From NCBI GenBank assembly GCA_003971905.1, contig RSEE01000097.1, forward strand, positions 1-64,000: 64,000 nucleotides of DNA, in the 5' to 3' direction. A model generated the notes under the pieces. It was not told the origin of the DNA and searched no databases. It was given only the letters and a program-made list of their open reading frames with translations. The stretch comes from Moniliella sp. 'wahieum'. Its lineage: Eukaryota; Basidiomycota; Moniliellomycetes; Moniliellales; Moniliellaceae. The translations under genes were made by a program, and so were the position numbers. Each line of letters starts with the position of its first letter. The first letter of the stretch is position 1. Shown here in pieces: positions 35,214 through 46,677 of this stretch.

Positions 35214-36940
35214 TGTCGAGAGGATATTTCTTCTCTTCATATGGACACAATGCGAGCATCGATCCCTTCTTTATTCTCTTCTTTCAGGCACAAGCTGTTT
35301 CAATCTTATCAACGCCGTACGCGCCGTGGGCGAGATATATGATAGCGCATAACAAGGGCGTGCAAATAGGATTGGTGTAGAGCAGAGGCCAACGAAAAAG
35401 CAGCCAGTAAAAAGCAGATTGCATAAGAGCCAAGCCTCCTTGAAGGCGAATAGCATCCAATATCCGTCAGTTGTGGGTTGAAGCGGGGTTAGAGGTACCA
35501 GGTAATCGGTAATCTGAGAGACCACTGTCTGCAGTGTTTCCCATACTGCCACCACAGCGTTTTGGTGAAAATTCTCTGGAGACTGGAATGAGGATGGGAA
35601 AGGCGGGCGTAGGTGGGTCCGTTGGATGAGAGCCAAAGCAATACCCCCCATTGATGACAGAACGGTCTCCACCGGGCCAGCGCTTTGGCCGGGCCAATGG
35701 AGGCACACGTTTATCATCTATCCCGGCGGGAAAGGAGCTGGGTCTTTCCGTCAAGGAAGTGACTTCGTCCCGTTTCTGGGTATGGTACTGCCCCACCCTT
35801 TTGGTGATAGTCACATCCGGGCTCGGCGGGAAACGTGGGGTACTTTGGCTCTTGGTCAGGAGCGGGGTGACGGCAGGGAGAGGCTTCCCATCAGCTGATG
35901 AGTGCGCAAAAAGGAGCTGGCGGGTTCGCCATGGCAGCCTTCACAACCGCTCTTGCGGATGCTGAGTTAGCTACCTCTCACTTCTGACCCTCTAGCCTAT
36001 TCGTCCGCCACAATGGCCTTGACTCGTGCCGCAACAGTTGACCCCCTTTCTCCTTCTCCCAGCCGGATACAAAATCGAACTACTTGGCTATAGTTCCAAA
36101 TCATTATGGCTTTGGGGTCTTTGAGGCTCCTCCAGGCTGCTGCTCTCGTGGCCCTGCAATCACCTCGGCATCCGCCTGTGTTGTTCTAGCTCACATCCGA
36201 CCGCGTATCGAGATCGTGCCTGCCTGCTGTGTGAACGAAGTCCTCGAGTCTGCGAAAGAAGCATACAATACGGAATGCTATAATGTTTGATTGTGGCCTG
36301 GCACCCAGTGACGAGGTTCATCTCTTCTTCTTCGTCTGCGCATGCGGCGCAGCTGGTTGAAAATGACAACAGAGTATCCTACCCTTTGTCTGTTGTGTTG
36401 CACCCGCTTCACGGCTTGGCGCTTGCGGATAGAAGCCCCAGGGGAATCGTACTTTCCTTTCTGCGTCCAGTAGCTGCTTCCCTCCCACCCGCAACTGTCT
36501 GTCGATCACAACATTCTCTTGTGAGAGCGAACCCCCGCTGGGCCTGTGGCTCCTAGACAACACCACTGACTGAGCCCAAGTTTTGCTGGCACGTTACCCT
36601 ACAAGCTGGAACGCAAGGCATCGAGTTGGGCTGTCACTGAAGGTAGTCCAAGCAATGAGCTCGTCATGCTACAGAAAAGTAGTGGTAGCCCCACTGAGTT
36701 AACCCTTTTCCCCTTGCCTGGATATCACAGTTGGATCGGTTGCCACTGGCATCACGGCATCGGGAAGGAAGGGTGGTCCTAAGCGCAGCAACACGGGTCA
36801 GTCGGAGCACTAGCGAACTGGGTCTGCTATCTATTCCCCCCGTCAAAGGCGCGAGCGCAGATAATGAAGAGTCATGGTACAATGGCACAGAGCTCCTTGG
36901 GGCGAGTACACGCTCTCCCTCGTCCCGATCGAAGAGCAAA
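35214..36940. other. Intergenic region
   Basis: A minus-strand open frame of 148 codons (35271-35717) has two hydrophobic stretches but no recognisable family and was not called. Otherwise nothing supported. Confidence 0.45.
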
Positions 36941-37279
36941 TTACTGCTTCTTACTGTAGTACTTGCGCAAGTGGAAGTTGATCGTCGGCTTGGGCGCAGC
37001 CCCAGGACCATTCTATCAAGAAGTATCAGTACCGATCGACCCAGCGCCGAGCACCTGGCGCCTAGCGCCAAGAGGGAGGACAGAAAGGGAGGTGGGACGT
37101 ACCTTGGCCTTCATGCAGCGTCCCAGTGCGGAGGCCGTCTCGGCGCATGCGCCAATGTTGATCAGGTCGCCCCTCGACGACCAGCAGGCAAGCATGGCGG
37201 CAAACTCGGGTGCGCAGGGAGTCTTCCCAGGCATACGCTTGGAGCGCACATACACCTTGTCCAAGCTGAACCCAGCCAT
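36941..37279 (-). CDS. MRP10: Mitochondrial small-subunit ribosomal protein Mrp10 (mS37), twin CX9C
   Basis: Two exons, 37103-37279 and 36941-37012, give an uninterrupted 82-residue protein: MAGFSLDKVYVRSKRMPGKT at the start and NGPGAAPKPTINFHLRKYYS followed by KKQ at the end. The CHCH fold has both CX9C pairs: C-APEFAAMLA-C and C-AETASALGR-C, the substrate signature of the Mia40 import pathway. Length and the basic N-terminal arm match Mrp10/CHCHD1-family proteins, which sit in the small subunit of the mitoribosome. The intron (37013-37102, 90 nt) has donor GTACGT, acceptor TGATAG and contains a short TGGCGC-CTA-GCGCCA hairpin (37056-37070). One of the few genes in the window without any frame break. 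Confidence 0.85.
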
Positions 37280-37916
37280 GGTCAAGAGCCCGAAGTGTGG
37301 ATTGGTAGGGGGATCAAAGCGTGGACGCCGTGTTAGATTCGGGGCGTCCATTTCTTCCCAGCCGGCTGCAGCGGGCGGAATTTACCAGGGGAGGAGATAG
37401 GGGCGGAGTCGACGATTTAACATTTCAATGCGCATGCCACAAGCCCTGCTAGCGTTTTACACCATCCGCTATTTGCTGGCAGCGCGCCAACTTTGTTCGG
37501 GTCAGGACCGCTGCCTCGGCTTCCTCGTTGCGACGGGGTTTGATGCTGTCGTGCAAAGCCTCGGTAGAAGGCACGTTGCCTCGCTGATACGCATACGGCA
37601 CCCAGGTGCGTTACATGTCCATACCGTAGAAAGATGTCTGCTACAATCAATCACCGCAGACACATGGGACCAATGCTATCATACCAGTGTGTTGGGTGCA
37701 GACAGTCAAGAGCGAAGGGGACAGAGATGTGGGTAGATAGAGGGCAAACTAAAGCCATGAATAAAGAGGAGCAGCACAAACGATTAGCAAGGCCGGCGTG
37801 AGTTCGCCCAGTACTTACTGGACTGGCAGGTACCTAGGTATCTTGACTTCCTTCCAAAGGCATCGGTCATTTCAACCTCGCCCCGGGTCAAAGCCGCCTG
37901 AACGACGTGCACGCTT
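37280..37916. other. Intergenic region
   Basis: Between two minus-strand genes (5' side of Mrp10, 3' side of the AFG1-like gene). Nothing recognised. Confidence 0.55.
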
Positions 37917-39780
37917 TTACCCACTCGCTGATGCCTGCGCCTGGGCCAACTCCCGCGTATAACCCTTGGCCAGCGAACGCGCCTTCGTCGCATATGCCAC
38001 TGTGCCCATCTCGTCAAACGAGAGAGAACACGCGCAAACGCAAATAGTTCTTCCTCCCCGGCAAAGATGGGTTTCCCGGCGCCCGCCAGTGCATCACTCG
38101 ATAATCCCTGCCAGTGGGTCAGGACTGTAATTCATATTCTCCAGTGGGAAGAGGGGCAGCAGATGGAGAGAAATACGCACTTGGTCATGAAGCATACGTT
38201 GCACAGTGGGGTCGTACGAATCGTCCGCCTCACCCTGTTTGCTGGGATCAAGGAACAGGTGCAACACTGGTCCTTCAGTCAGCAGGATGAGCTGCGTGTG
38301 AGCCTCATAAATGGCATCGATGAAGGTGATAAAGCGACGGGCCACGTCGCGCTGGTCAATGCCCATTCGGGGCACCCCCTCAACGAAAACCACCTTGTAC
38401 GCCCGACAGACTGCAATGTAATCCGCCGCACTCGTCGGGCTACCACACAGACTCGTAAAGTCAAATTGGCCACTGTCGTGGAGTAATGAGGTCATCTGGA
38501 TCCGCTGGATCATGAGTAAGGGGAGAAGACTGGAGGAGTTGGTGGGTTTGATAGAGTAGGGTACGGTCAAGGTACGTCCCCACCTCGACTTGTTCCCCCT
38601 GCCGTTCGGCGGGGGGGCCGCCGGCCACGTTCATGTAGCGTTCCCAGAGTGAGTTGAACGACGCCGTGTCCTCGGGTTGGTGGGCGTCGAAGTAGACCCT
38701 CGTTTGAGCACGTTTGCGCCGACGGTAGTCAGTGCCAGAGTCGAGATCGACGACATCGAGTGTACGCTCCAACAGCTTGATGGCCGGAATGAAGGACTCG
38801 CGCTGGATTCCGTTGCGATAGAGCTCGGTTGGATGCCGGTTCGAAGTCAGTACAATCACTACCCCATACTCCACAATGAGCTTGGTAAGCAAGGTGCGGA
38901 GAATCATCGCATCTGCAATGTCAGTGACCTGGAACTCGTCAAAGCACAGTACCTCGGCCCTGTTTGCAATCTCCGGGCCACCAGGTCAGTTACATCTACT
39001 TGCAGATGAAGCTGTCCCTCTGAGCCAGCGGACACCTGTGCATCCCCAGCAGAGGCAGAAGACAGGTTGGACGCTTGGGCATTGGTCGCAGAGCCAAAGA
39101 GCTTCTTGTAGAAATGGGTGCGCTTGTGTACATCAATCATAAACTGGTGAAAGTGGATCCGCTCCTTGCGTTGCACGCGCGAAGGAGCGTGTCGTAAAAC
39201 AAGTCCATAAGCATACTCTTGCCGGTGCCCACGTCGCCGTAGAGATACATTCCACGTGGGGTGCCAGCGGGAGGCATGGCGGTCAGCTCCATAGGAGCAG
39301 CGGAAGAAGTGGAACGGGCACCAAAGCCCACTGCCGAGAAGAGTTTCCAAACAAGCCACCTGCGCTCGACCCCTTGGATCCATCCGACATAGGATGATCC
39401 TCAAGCCACTTCTTGGCTGCTTCGACCGTTGCGGGTGGGGCCTCAGGAGGGTTTTGCGCATGAGACGAGATCGCATCATTCAACGACTGGAATTTGGCCG
39501 CAATCTGCCGTTGAAAAGGATCGTCGGACAACGTGCCCTGCAGGACAAGTCGGTTGTAACGTGCAACGGGGCCTTGGGCTGTTCCCAGAAACAGACGCAG
39601 GGGACGCAGCTGTCGACGGGCCCTTGATGTCGACCGGCACGGCCTGGGCCGAGGAGCTGGCAGCAGGCTCCCACGCACTAGGCGTGGTGAGCATCCCCCT
39701 GGCCCCGGCCCAGAGGGGCGGCAGGCGTGCAGGCGCTGCAGTCTGGGCACCCGTGCTGGCACGCGCAGAGGCACACGCAT
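37917..39780 (-). CDS. AFG1: AFG1-like AAA-family ATPase (mitochondrial, LACE1/AFG1L homologue)
   Basis: AFG1/ZapE family ATPase. From the N-terminus: a basic, Pro/Ala-rich targeting-like region (39630-39780); [20 protein letters not shown] and [14 protein letters not shown] (about 39480-39570); [20 protein letters not shown] with the Walker A GDVGTGKS (about 39190-39260); [16 protein letters not shown] (about 39110-39160); Walker [20 protein letters not shown] (about 38890-38947); [20 protein letters not shown] (about 38800-38865); [20 protein letters not shown], then [20 protein letters not shown] (38300-38470). An intron with donor GTGCGT (about 38172) and acceptor GGCAG (about 38099) joins MLHDQ to [20 protein letters not shown], and the protein ends ...[13 protein letters not shown] at 37917. 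The C-terminal [15 protein letters not shown] is typical. At least four small frame breaks. Family members act in mitochondrial protein quality control. Confidence 0.88.
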
Positions 39781-40480
39781 GAGGGAAGAGGGAGGCGGTG
39801 GTGGAGAGGCGTGGAGAGCAGATGCGAAAGGCGATGGGATCGGTCTGTCTGCTGGTCTCTGCTATAGTAAGCCTAAGTTGAGCCAAGGCCTCCTAACCGG
39901 CTTTGTCCGACGCTCGCCAGCGGGCAGCCTGTGCTTTCAAAGTAGCTCACCTAGCACTAACAGCGGCCGCCCGGCGGGAACAAGTGGCTGGGTGGGAACA
40001 GCAGGAACACCTCCCACGGCGTCACTGTCCCGTCGGCGGGCGTTTCGGGGTTAGGCAAATGCATTTGAAATTTGATTGCCAAGCGCCCGTTCCTCTGTCC
40101 TGCGCGTCATCGATCATCACATCCACAAACTTCCACAGCCGCGGCGCTAAGCCCCAGCAAGGCCCAAGACCAGGCCCAGTAAGGGCACGGACTGAGCATC
40201 GGGCACGTCGAACACAAGCACGGTCAACGTCGTAGCCGACGGAGGGATGGTCTGGATGACCAAAGCTGGGACTCCCGACAGCTTGATGCGCTTGGATCGT
40301 CTTCACTTTTTACCCTCGTGCACCTGAACAATGCGGCAAAATTCTGCGCCCTTCAGATAAAGTCTAACCCCCACAACATCATTAGGATGGTTCCCTCATC
40401 ATCATCTCAACACCTCGGCCCTGAACTCAACTCAATGTAGCCGGCTGTGATGGTATCCACACAGTAGTCCTCTCACTGCA
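39781..40480. other. Intergenic region, possible minus-strand coding fragment
   Basis: The minus strand at about 40030-40150 reads LWKFVDVMIDDAQDRGTGAW and following residues, which look protein-like, but I found neither a start nor a domain. No gene is called. Confidence 0.4.
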
Positions 40481-41015
40481 TCAAAGCTGCAGGTGCTTCT
40501 CGTAAAAGCGATCAGGATAGGGATCAGCGTTGAAACGAGGGATTTCGTGCCATCCGCCTAGGCGCTCATAGAATGCAATCGCCTCTGGCAGTGCCGTGTT
40601 GGTGTCCAATCGCAAGGTGGTAATACCAATCGCGCGAGCCTTGTCCTCAACCGCCTCCATCAATGCACGTCCCAATCCCAGCTTGCGCGCCGATGGTGAT
40701 ACCCACAGTCGCTTGACCTCCGCCACCGGTCCGCCCGAGCCTTTGAGCGCAACACAACCCAGTGGACCGGGTCCTGTGCCCGTCCAACGCGGATGGCTAG
40801 GCAACTCAATCTCCAGTGGGGAGCGCAAGGAAAAACGCACCCTTGGGTTCGACCAACGCCTCAACGTCGGGATCGGCACTGAGGTTCACATCAAATCCAC
40901 CCTGGTCTTGAAATCGGGCGTTTAACTCGCCATAGTACTGCTCCAGCGCCCAAATCGAGGAAGGATCGCGAGGGTGGAACGCCTCAAGAGTGAAAGGGCT
41001 GGGATTGTGCGCCAT
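40481..41015 (-). CDS. GNAT-family N-acetyltransferase
   Basis: About 178 residues from MAHNPSPFTLEAFHPRDPSS (ATG at 41015) to RFYEKHLQL (stop at 40481). One frame break at about 40810-40835 separates GAFFLALPTGD from LGCVALKGSGGPVAEVKRLW. GNAT core: motif A VKRLWVSPSARKLGLGRALM with the acetyl-CoA P-loop R-K-L-G-L-G (about 40660-40720), then LRLDTNTALPEAIAFYERLG (motif B, about 40550-40610). The family transfers an acetyl group from acetyl-CoA to an amine; the substrate cannot be told from sequence. The overall form resembles small-molecule acetyltransferases of the YncA/RimI-like type. Confidence 0.82.
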
Positions 41016-42070
41016 ACTCGTAAGGTGGTAAGAGCGGTTGAGCTGAACGATGAATCTGGCGGCGACGAGATCTGATGTTGACGCCGTTTTGAGGTGACCC
41101 TAAATAGTACGGGGGACGCTTAATTAGTAATTGATGTCTTCCATCCAGATGTCACACGTCCCAGGAGCAGCGATAAGATGCCCATCTCTCCAAGTGGTGT
41201 TGCTAGTGATGCCTTCTGTGGCCTTCTGAGGCCAGGCAAAGCCACTTTGGAAGCCTAATGAACTTGAAGCAGGACTATCTGATACACAGGATACGGGACG
41301 TACTCCAAGCTAGTTCGTCGTCAAAGGGGAGAAAGCTTGGAGGGATCGAGTCATATGCTGATTAGCGTGTTTGATCCAGAAGGTAATGGAAGAACGGTCT
41401 CCGCGCGCGTCACCCGTCAAGTATCATGCATGCATCGAGGCATCAGCTTCAAGCTTCAATAAAGTGATCCGTGGCTTCGAATTAAGTCCGCTTGGTTCGG
41501 TCGTATCAAGTATCCCAGCAGAAGAGTAGCAGAAAAGAGGAGCGCCATGGGTTACTGTTGCGAACGTCAGATAGGTGAACCCGGAAATCAAAGGCAATCG
41601 TTTCCCCTGTACCTGAAAAGGCCTTGCAGATGAGGTCTCCATCACGGAAAACTGCCGGGGGAGCAACAGTCCGGCGGCATCTCCCGATCTGATCGATCCT
41701 GTCAGACCTGGGGAACTATTGTCGTGGACTACCTTGCAAGATTCCACAGACGCTATATACCAGGATCATAGAAATCACAAGAGAATGAATGCGCAATGAC
41801 TTTTGGGCCAAGACCGCCACCAGGCGGTCTGTAGTATACAAGGTATGCAAGGGCAGCGCGCAGCAATGCCGAGGGAGTCAATCCACGCAGCAAAAATGGC
41901 CACAAAAGAGTTGGAATACCACAGGCGCGTAAGGGAAGCCAGCGCTTACGCTTGAACCTGGAAAAGAAAGGAATGTGATGGGAATCGGGTGACGATCAAG
42001 ATGTCGAAGGATCAAAAGACGACGAAGATGTCAAAGACGACGAAGATGAAGGTGAAGATGAAAAAGCCGC
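41016..42070. other. Intergenic region
   Basis: Contains CATGCATGCATCGAGGCATC and a GCTTCAAGCTTCAA motif (41426-41459), and a GATGTCRAAGACGACGAAGATG simple repeat (41998-42062) just beyond the stop of the next gene. No supported gene. Confidence 0.55.
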
Positions 42071-42556
42071 TTAGAAGAAGGACACGTGAACATCGGTCAA
42101 GAGTCCAACTTCAAGAAGGTCAAGGGTCTGGAACACGCCCTTGGTGGCATCCAAGTGGAGTGCATCGCACCCCTCACAGATGTCGCGAACCTGGGCGGGA
42201 ATCATTTTGCCGTTGAAGTGACTATTGAGGAAAGTTGAGTGGGTTAGTATGGAAATTTTGCACAAAGGGCGACGGAAAAAGAAGGAGGTGAAAACATACA
42301 GATGAACCCACTCGTTGCAGGAGAATGGAGAGTCGGCCGAGACGGCAACAGCGAGGTCCGAGTCGCTGGGGGCGGGGCCACCACAAGCAGGGGCAGCGAG
42401 AGACTCGCCAGCGTACCAGGTCAGGGAGCCGTTAGTGAAGATGTTCTTGATGCCCAAGTCGGGAAGAACGACGGCACTGCCCGCCTGGGGAATGGGGACA
42501 GCCGAAACAAGGGCGGCGGCAGCGGCCACAGTAGCAAGGACGGTAGAGAATTGCAT
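42071..42556 (-). CDS. Small secreted double-psi beta-barrel (RlpA/expansin-like) protein
   Basis: Two exons (42300-42556 and 42071-42221) encode 135 residues with no frame break. Signal peptide MQFSTVLATVAAAAALVSAV, then GSLTWYAGESLAAPACGGPA, SDSDLAVAVSAD, a Cys in FSCNEWVHLHFNGK (spanning the splice) and the C-terminal ICEGCDALHLDATKGVFQTL and LLEVGLLTDVHVSFF. This is the DPBB-1 / RlpA-like pattern (W-Y near the start, C-G pair, C-x-x-C, LDLSPxxF-like segment) of fungal secreted proteins related to plant expansins and barwin. Intron 42222-42299 (78 nt; GTATGT...AATAG). Three or more Cys could form disulfides. Such proteins can act on or bind cell-wall polysaccharide; enzymatic activity is not implied. 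Confidence 0.85.
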   Translation of the reverse strand: MQFSTVLATVAAAAALVSAVPIPQAGSAVVLPDLGIKNIFTNGSLTWYAGESLAAPACGGPAPSDSDLAVAVSADSPFSCNEWVHLYVFTSFFFRRPLCKISILTHSTFLNSHFNGKMIPAQVRDICEGCDALHLDATKGVFQTLDLLEVGLLTDVHVSFF

Positions 42557-42661
42557 GACAAAGGAGAGTAAAGAGTGACGAAGAGAGCGAAGGCCGTAAA
42601 GGAGAGTAAGGCGAAGAGAGCGGGTGAGGAAGAACGAAATGGACAGCGAGGCGGCCGAGGT

Positions 42662-42670
42662 TATATATAC
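42662..42670 (-). promoter_or_regulatory. TATA box of the secreted DPBB gene
   Basis: GTATATATAA on the minus strand lies about 107 nt upstream of the ATG at 42556, with a pyrimidine-rich leader in between. Position and sequence fit a TATA element of a strongly expressed gene. Confidence 0.55.
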
Positions 42671-44654
42671 ACTGGGTCCCAAATTGGGACTTTCCCAATG
42701 GAGAAGTTGCTCTTCTTTGGCATGTTGGAAAGAAAACCGGGGGGGACGCGTACTCACTATGCTGAGTCCCGTGTGCACACGATTATCATTCAACATTTTT
42801 TCGGGGGGTGAACTACCGGTGAATAGGCCGGAGGGAAAACACGCATCCCAAACCGTTCGTTCATCCTTCGCAGGGGGCACATCCATGGCGCCTGAGCGCC
42901 TGAGCGCGAGCGCGAGCGCTCAATTTCAACATTCACCGGTCACCGCTCAACGGTCAACGTACCGTCAACGGTCATCGGTCAGCAGTAAACGTTAAATTTT
43001 AAACCTGATCAACTCGATCAACACGTTCTACCGGCGCACACCGGCGCACAAAGTACAGTCTGAGTACTGACCAACTGACGTACTGATAGTTCAGGCGGTT
43101 ATAGTGAGTGGACGTGCAAACCGATATGCTATGGCGGTGTGGGCAGCGCTGAGTATGAATGTGTAGAGTACTCAGACTTTCGACCGTGCCTGCGGGCACG
43201 GTCGAAAAAAGTACTTCACAAAAAGTACACAGACTCAGTCCTCTCGAAACTACTCGAAACTCAGACTGAGTACTGAGTGCGCGTTGTGATTGTTGCTTTT
43301 GGGTTAGGGTTAAAGTCACCTCCGATAGCTGAGTACTAACTAAACTCGGCTGTGTACTGGAAGCTGGACTGAGTTATTACCGAGTGGGGGTGTTCGATAC
43401 AAAGTGGTGGTGATCCCCCTAAACTTGAACTGGATGATCTGATCGATCAGGTGGTCGGTCGATGGTTGATGCATGATGGCCATGCAAGCACCCCCGTTTG
43501 GCCTGGTCCGAGCTTCAAGACCACCACCAGGTACGCGCGCGAGCGGGGATAGAAGCTATATCGAAGATCATCGATCATGGATGCAACTCCCACAATATCA
43601 ACTAGTACAGGGTGATTGGGTGGCCAGTCGGCGGTCGGGTGCACCAGGCACCGGAGAGCACAGAGCAACTCTCCTCCCCAGCCGTGGTTGCCGATCTGGA
43701 GAAGATCGGCTCTGTGTTTGTAGGCCACATGTCGATCACGTTGATCACACTGCCAGCGCGCTGAGCGATATCGATGATCGGTGCAACTCGTGAAGCGGAC
43801 CGTGTGGGGAAGGAAGAAAAGAGGGGGACTCGGAAAGTGTGATCTCAGTGTGAGATCTGACATTCGGGAACTGAAATTCTGACAGACAAGTGACTATTGA
43901 CTATAGTGATGCTCCTGCGGCACAGGCGACGGCATGTTGAATTGCGATCGACTTTTGCCCCCCCCCGTTGCTGTGCACGGCAATAGCATGTGCATGATGT
44001 CCATCGTACGTTCATATATCATACGTTCATCAGTACTTCAGTTAGGTCTAAGACCCCTGGTTTGGACCATGCAACGCATATATCCTTCCAAGCCAAAGAA
44101 AGGTAGGCAATGGCGCTTCCCGAGCTTCCCGGCAACCCGGCTTGGTTCCTGGCCAGCGCGCCCAGCAGGAACAAGGATCAGATCATCGATCGATCATCGA
44201 ACATCGATTGCCATAGTTGTACTAGTTACGCGATGCTACCGCTCGCGTGACGCGTCGCACGTGATCGCCGTTTTCTCAAGCATATCGGCCGGTCGACCGA
44301 TTTGACCATGACCCGAATTCAGTGCACTCGGTACTTGTGTGGCAGTGGCAGGCGAGCAAGGCAGGGGAAGAGGTGGTGTGGATGCAAGGGGGGAAAGCAG
44401 CCGGAGGCGCAACAGGAAGGAGCGGAACAGAGGCGGAACGGGGCCGCCTCGCACAACTAGCCACTAGAGCACATCTTGGCTTGTACCCGTACCCAATGCA
44501 AGTTTGGTGCGTTGCGCGAGCCTGTGTAGGAGCCGATCCTCAAGCCCATGCCCTCCATCCCGGACATCCTATCAGGTGGAGATGTTGAGCTCAATAGCGT
44601 GTACGTGAAGACAGCAGGCCCTCCCATTTGCAGCTGGCCTTTCTCTGCAACATT
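42671..44654. other. Intergenic island of palindromes and short repeats
   Basis: Contents: GAGCGCGAGCGC repeats (42893-42920), GGTCAACG repeats (42935-42990), AGTACTCAG/CTGAGTACT elements (43055-43340), a perfect 13-bp hairpin (43178-43207), GATCGATCA-type clusters (43435-43590, 44175-44210) and GTGACGCGTCGCACGTGATC (44247-44266). The open frames across it are not convincing genes. Confidence 0.6.
43178..43207. other. Perfect 13-bp hairpin with TGCG loop
   Basis: TTTCGACCGTGCC (43178-43190), loop TGCG, GGCACGGTCGAAA (43195-43207), followed by further A residues. It sits inside a larger set of AGTACT-containing inverted repeats. Confidence 0.85.
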
Positions 44655-44740
44655 GGGTACGTGGTGTAGTGGTATCATGCCTCTTTTGGGTTTCTTCTCA
44701 AATATAGAGGAGGTCCTCGGTTCTATCCCGGGCGTACCCC
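44655..44740 (+). tRNA. tRNA-Pro (anticodon TGG) with 14-nt intron
   Basis: Acceptor stem GGGTACG (44655-44661) pairs with CGTACCC (44733-44739), discriminator C. Anticodon stem CCTCT/AGAGG encloses TTTGGG, giving anticodon TGG after T33; an intron TTTCTTCTCAAATA follows position 37. T-stem CTCGG/CCGGG. The T loop reads TTCTATC, with T where a purine is normal (position 57). A run of 7 T (44742-44748) is a Pol III terminator. Confidence 0.88.
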
Positions 44741-45359
44741 ATTTTTTTCGAAGTTTTGCCCTCTTGGCTAGTCCATAACATGGGCTCAATACGTGAGTAG
44801 CAGACAGTTCCACAGTTACTATGGACGGGGCTGGGTCCAGCGAATCGCCCTCTTTCCGATCCCCCATTTGAGGCACTGTCAGTAAAACTTGATATGAAGG
44901 GAAAATAAGCACAGATGGATTGGATATGTCTTTGGCGGAATGGAGGTATGTGTACCTGGGAAGAGCAAGGCTGTGAGATCTGAGAGATGAACACATGATC
45001 TCTCAACTGATATGAATCAGGCCATAACTAATCAAAGGCCTAGTATGCGACAGGCCAAGCTCCCCCTAACACATGGCGTGAAGCGTCCGACGGGCACTCT
45101 CGCTTATGTTGCCCGTCCGGTTCTAGGTTTATAATGCATCTGGTATTCGGGATGACAAACTCTCTGTCTTATGACCACACGAAGGGTCAATGTGGGTGCT
45201 TCGCATTGTCTAAGCGAACCAAATGGAGCGGATGGTCAGGGGGTTAGTCATGATGCTCCCAAGTAATCAAGCGTTGTTGAGAAAACACAAAGGGTTTTCT
45301 TACGGTTGAAGAAGTATGAGGAAGGAAGAAAACGTACGTACCGGAAGAAGAGACTCATC
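44741..45359. other. Intergenic region
   Basis: Nothing recognised beyond the tRNA terminator. Confidence 0.5.
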
Positions 45360-46070
45360 GACAGTGTCACGGGACCACGATTAAGTCGCGCCACCTCCAC
45401 TTCCTCATCGTCGCTCCCGCCTCTCGGCTTCTCTTTCTATCACTACTCAGGTTCTCTATCTGTCGCTCTTGTGACTCGAATTCTCGGCCTATCTGCAAAC
45501 TCATAACAAATTGTCTCTTCTCCGCTCGCGCTAGGCCAAAATCCAAACACTACACATAGTTTCGACTCGCTCGCTCTCGACTCGTCTCTCACGGCGTGCC
45601 TGCCGCGCTTGGTCCACTTCTTCTTCCCTTAACTTGTTCCCCCTTTTGCTGTACACCAGTTGGTCTTCCGTTTGTTTCCCTTCTCTTCTATAAAACCTGT
45701 CTGTTCTTAGATCCAATTGTGATGGCCTAAGCCGCCCACCATTCTGACTCTGTCTTCTCTTTCCCCTTCATCCTTCTTCTAGGCAAACTCCACTCTAGAA
45801 GAACCACCTTTCCCATCAGCTTGCTTGCCCTCCCTCGCCCATCGGGATTCCCCGCTTTCTCGTCTGGCCTCTCACGTGCAACCTCCTCACGGACGCTGCC
45901 TGGCTCTTCCCGCCGAACAGTAAAGCCGACTCGCAACCCTCCTACGTTCAAGCCAGCAGTGTTTCTTGGACTTTGGATCTGAAACGCGTTCGGTCCTTCG
46001 TGAGTCTTGTCCCTGATGGACAGGGAAGGTCTCCGCCTGGGAAACCAGTAACCCCGTCACAGACAGTACT
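45360..46070 (+). repeat. Dispersed repeat, copy 2
   Basis: Same family and orientation as 25330-26000. Similarity by eye starts near CATCGTCGCTCCCGCCTCTCGG (about 45405) and continues through GATCTGAAACGCG (45976-45988) and CTCCGCCTGG (46031-46040). The coding-like body that follows copy 1 is absent here; the next 300 bp are unrelated. Confidence 0.75.
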
Positions 46071-46677
46071 GCTAATATCCCCCCACTCGTGCTCGACCCT
46101 ACCTCTCGCCACGGAATATCGGGCACATCAATTCGTATTATGGAGAAGGGATGCTTGATGCATAGCAAGTTAAATCTTGGGGAAGGAGGGTGTGTGAGAT
46201 GGTGCTGTGACGCGATAGGGAATGCGTAAAAAGGGCAACTTAAGGACTTTTACACTATGCCATGCATAGTTGCCTCTGAATCATTGATTCTCATGGAACA
46301 AAGTGCGTGGGGTCGAAACCGTAACTCGGGGGTCATATACAAGGACCCCGGGGGTCAGCCACATTTGGCCTGATGGCTGGGAAGAAATTAAGGAAATCTG
46401 AGAAGGGAGAGAAACATTTGGAGCTCCTAGGCGGCCACAGACGAGAAGGACCGAAATGGGGCCTGCTGCCCTCAAAAAACACGAGTCATTCCATGCCAGC
46501 GCTAAGATGCAATGACTTTCTCAAAGGAGCAAACAAAAGGTGGAAGAACTGATATGAACGTTGGACGCATTGAAGGGACACCACGGTGCAACACAATATG
46601 GCATCAAAGAGAATCCATAAGGCCCTCAATTACTTTCTTTTCAGAGAGATATAGTAAACTCCGGCAATCGAGCACTT
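46071..46677. other. Intergenic region
   Basis: No supported gene. Short G-rich inverted stretch GGACCCCGGGGGTC at 46343-46356. Confidence 0.5.

Noticed and set aside
35271-35717. 148-codon minus-strand frame with two hydrophobic stretches
   Set aside because: No family resemblance, no splice or promoter support; cannot be distinguished from chance.
43300-43315. GGGTTAGGGTTA telomere-like sequence
   Set aside because: Only two units inside ordinary intergenic DNA; no array.
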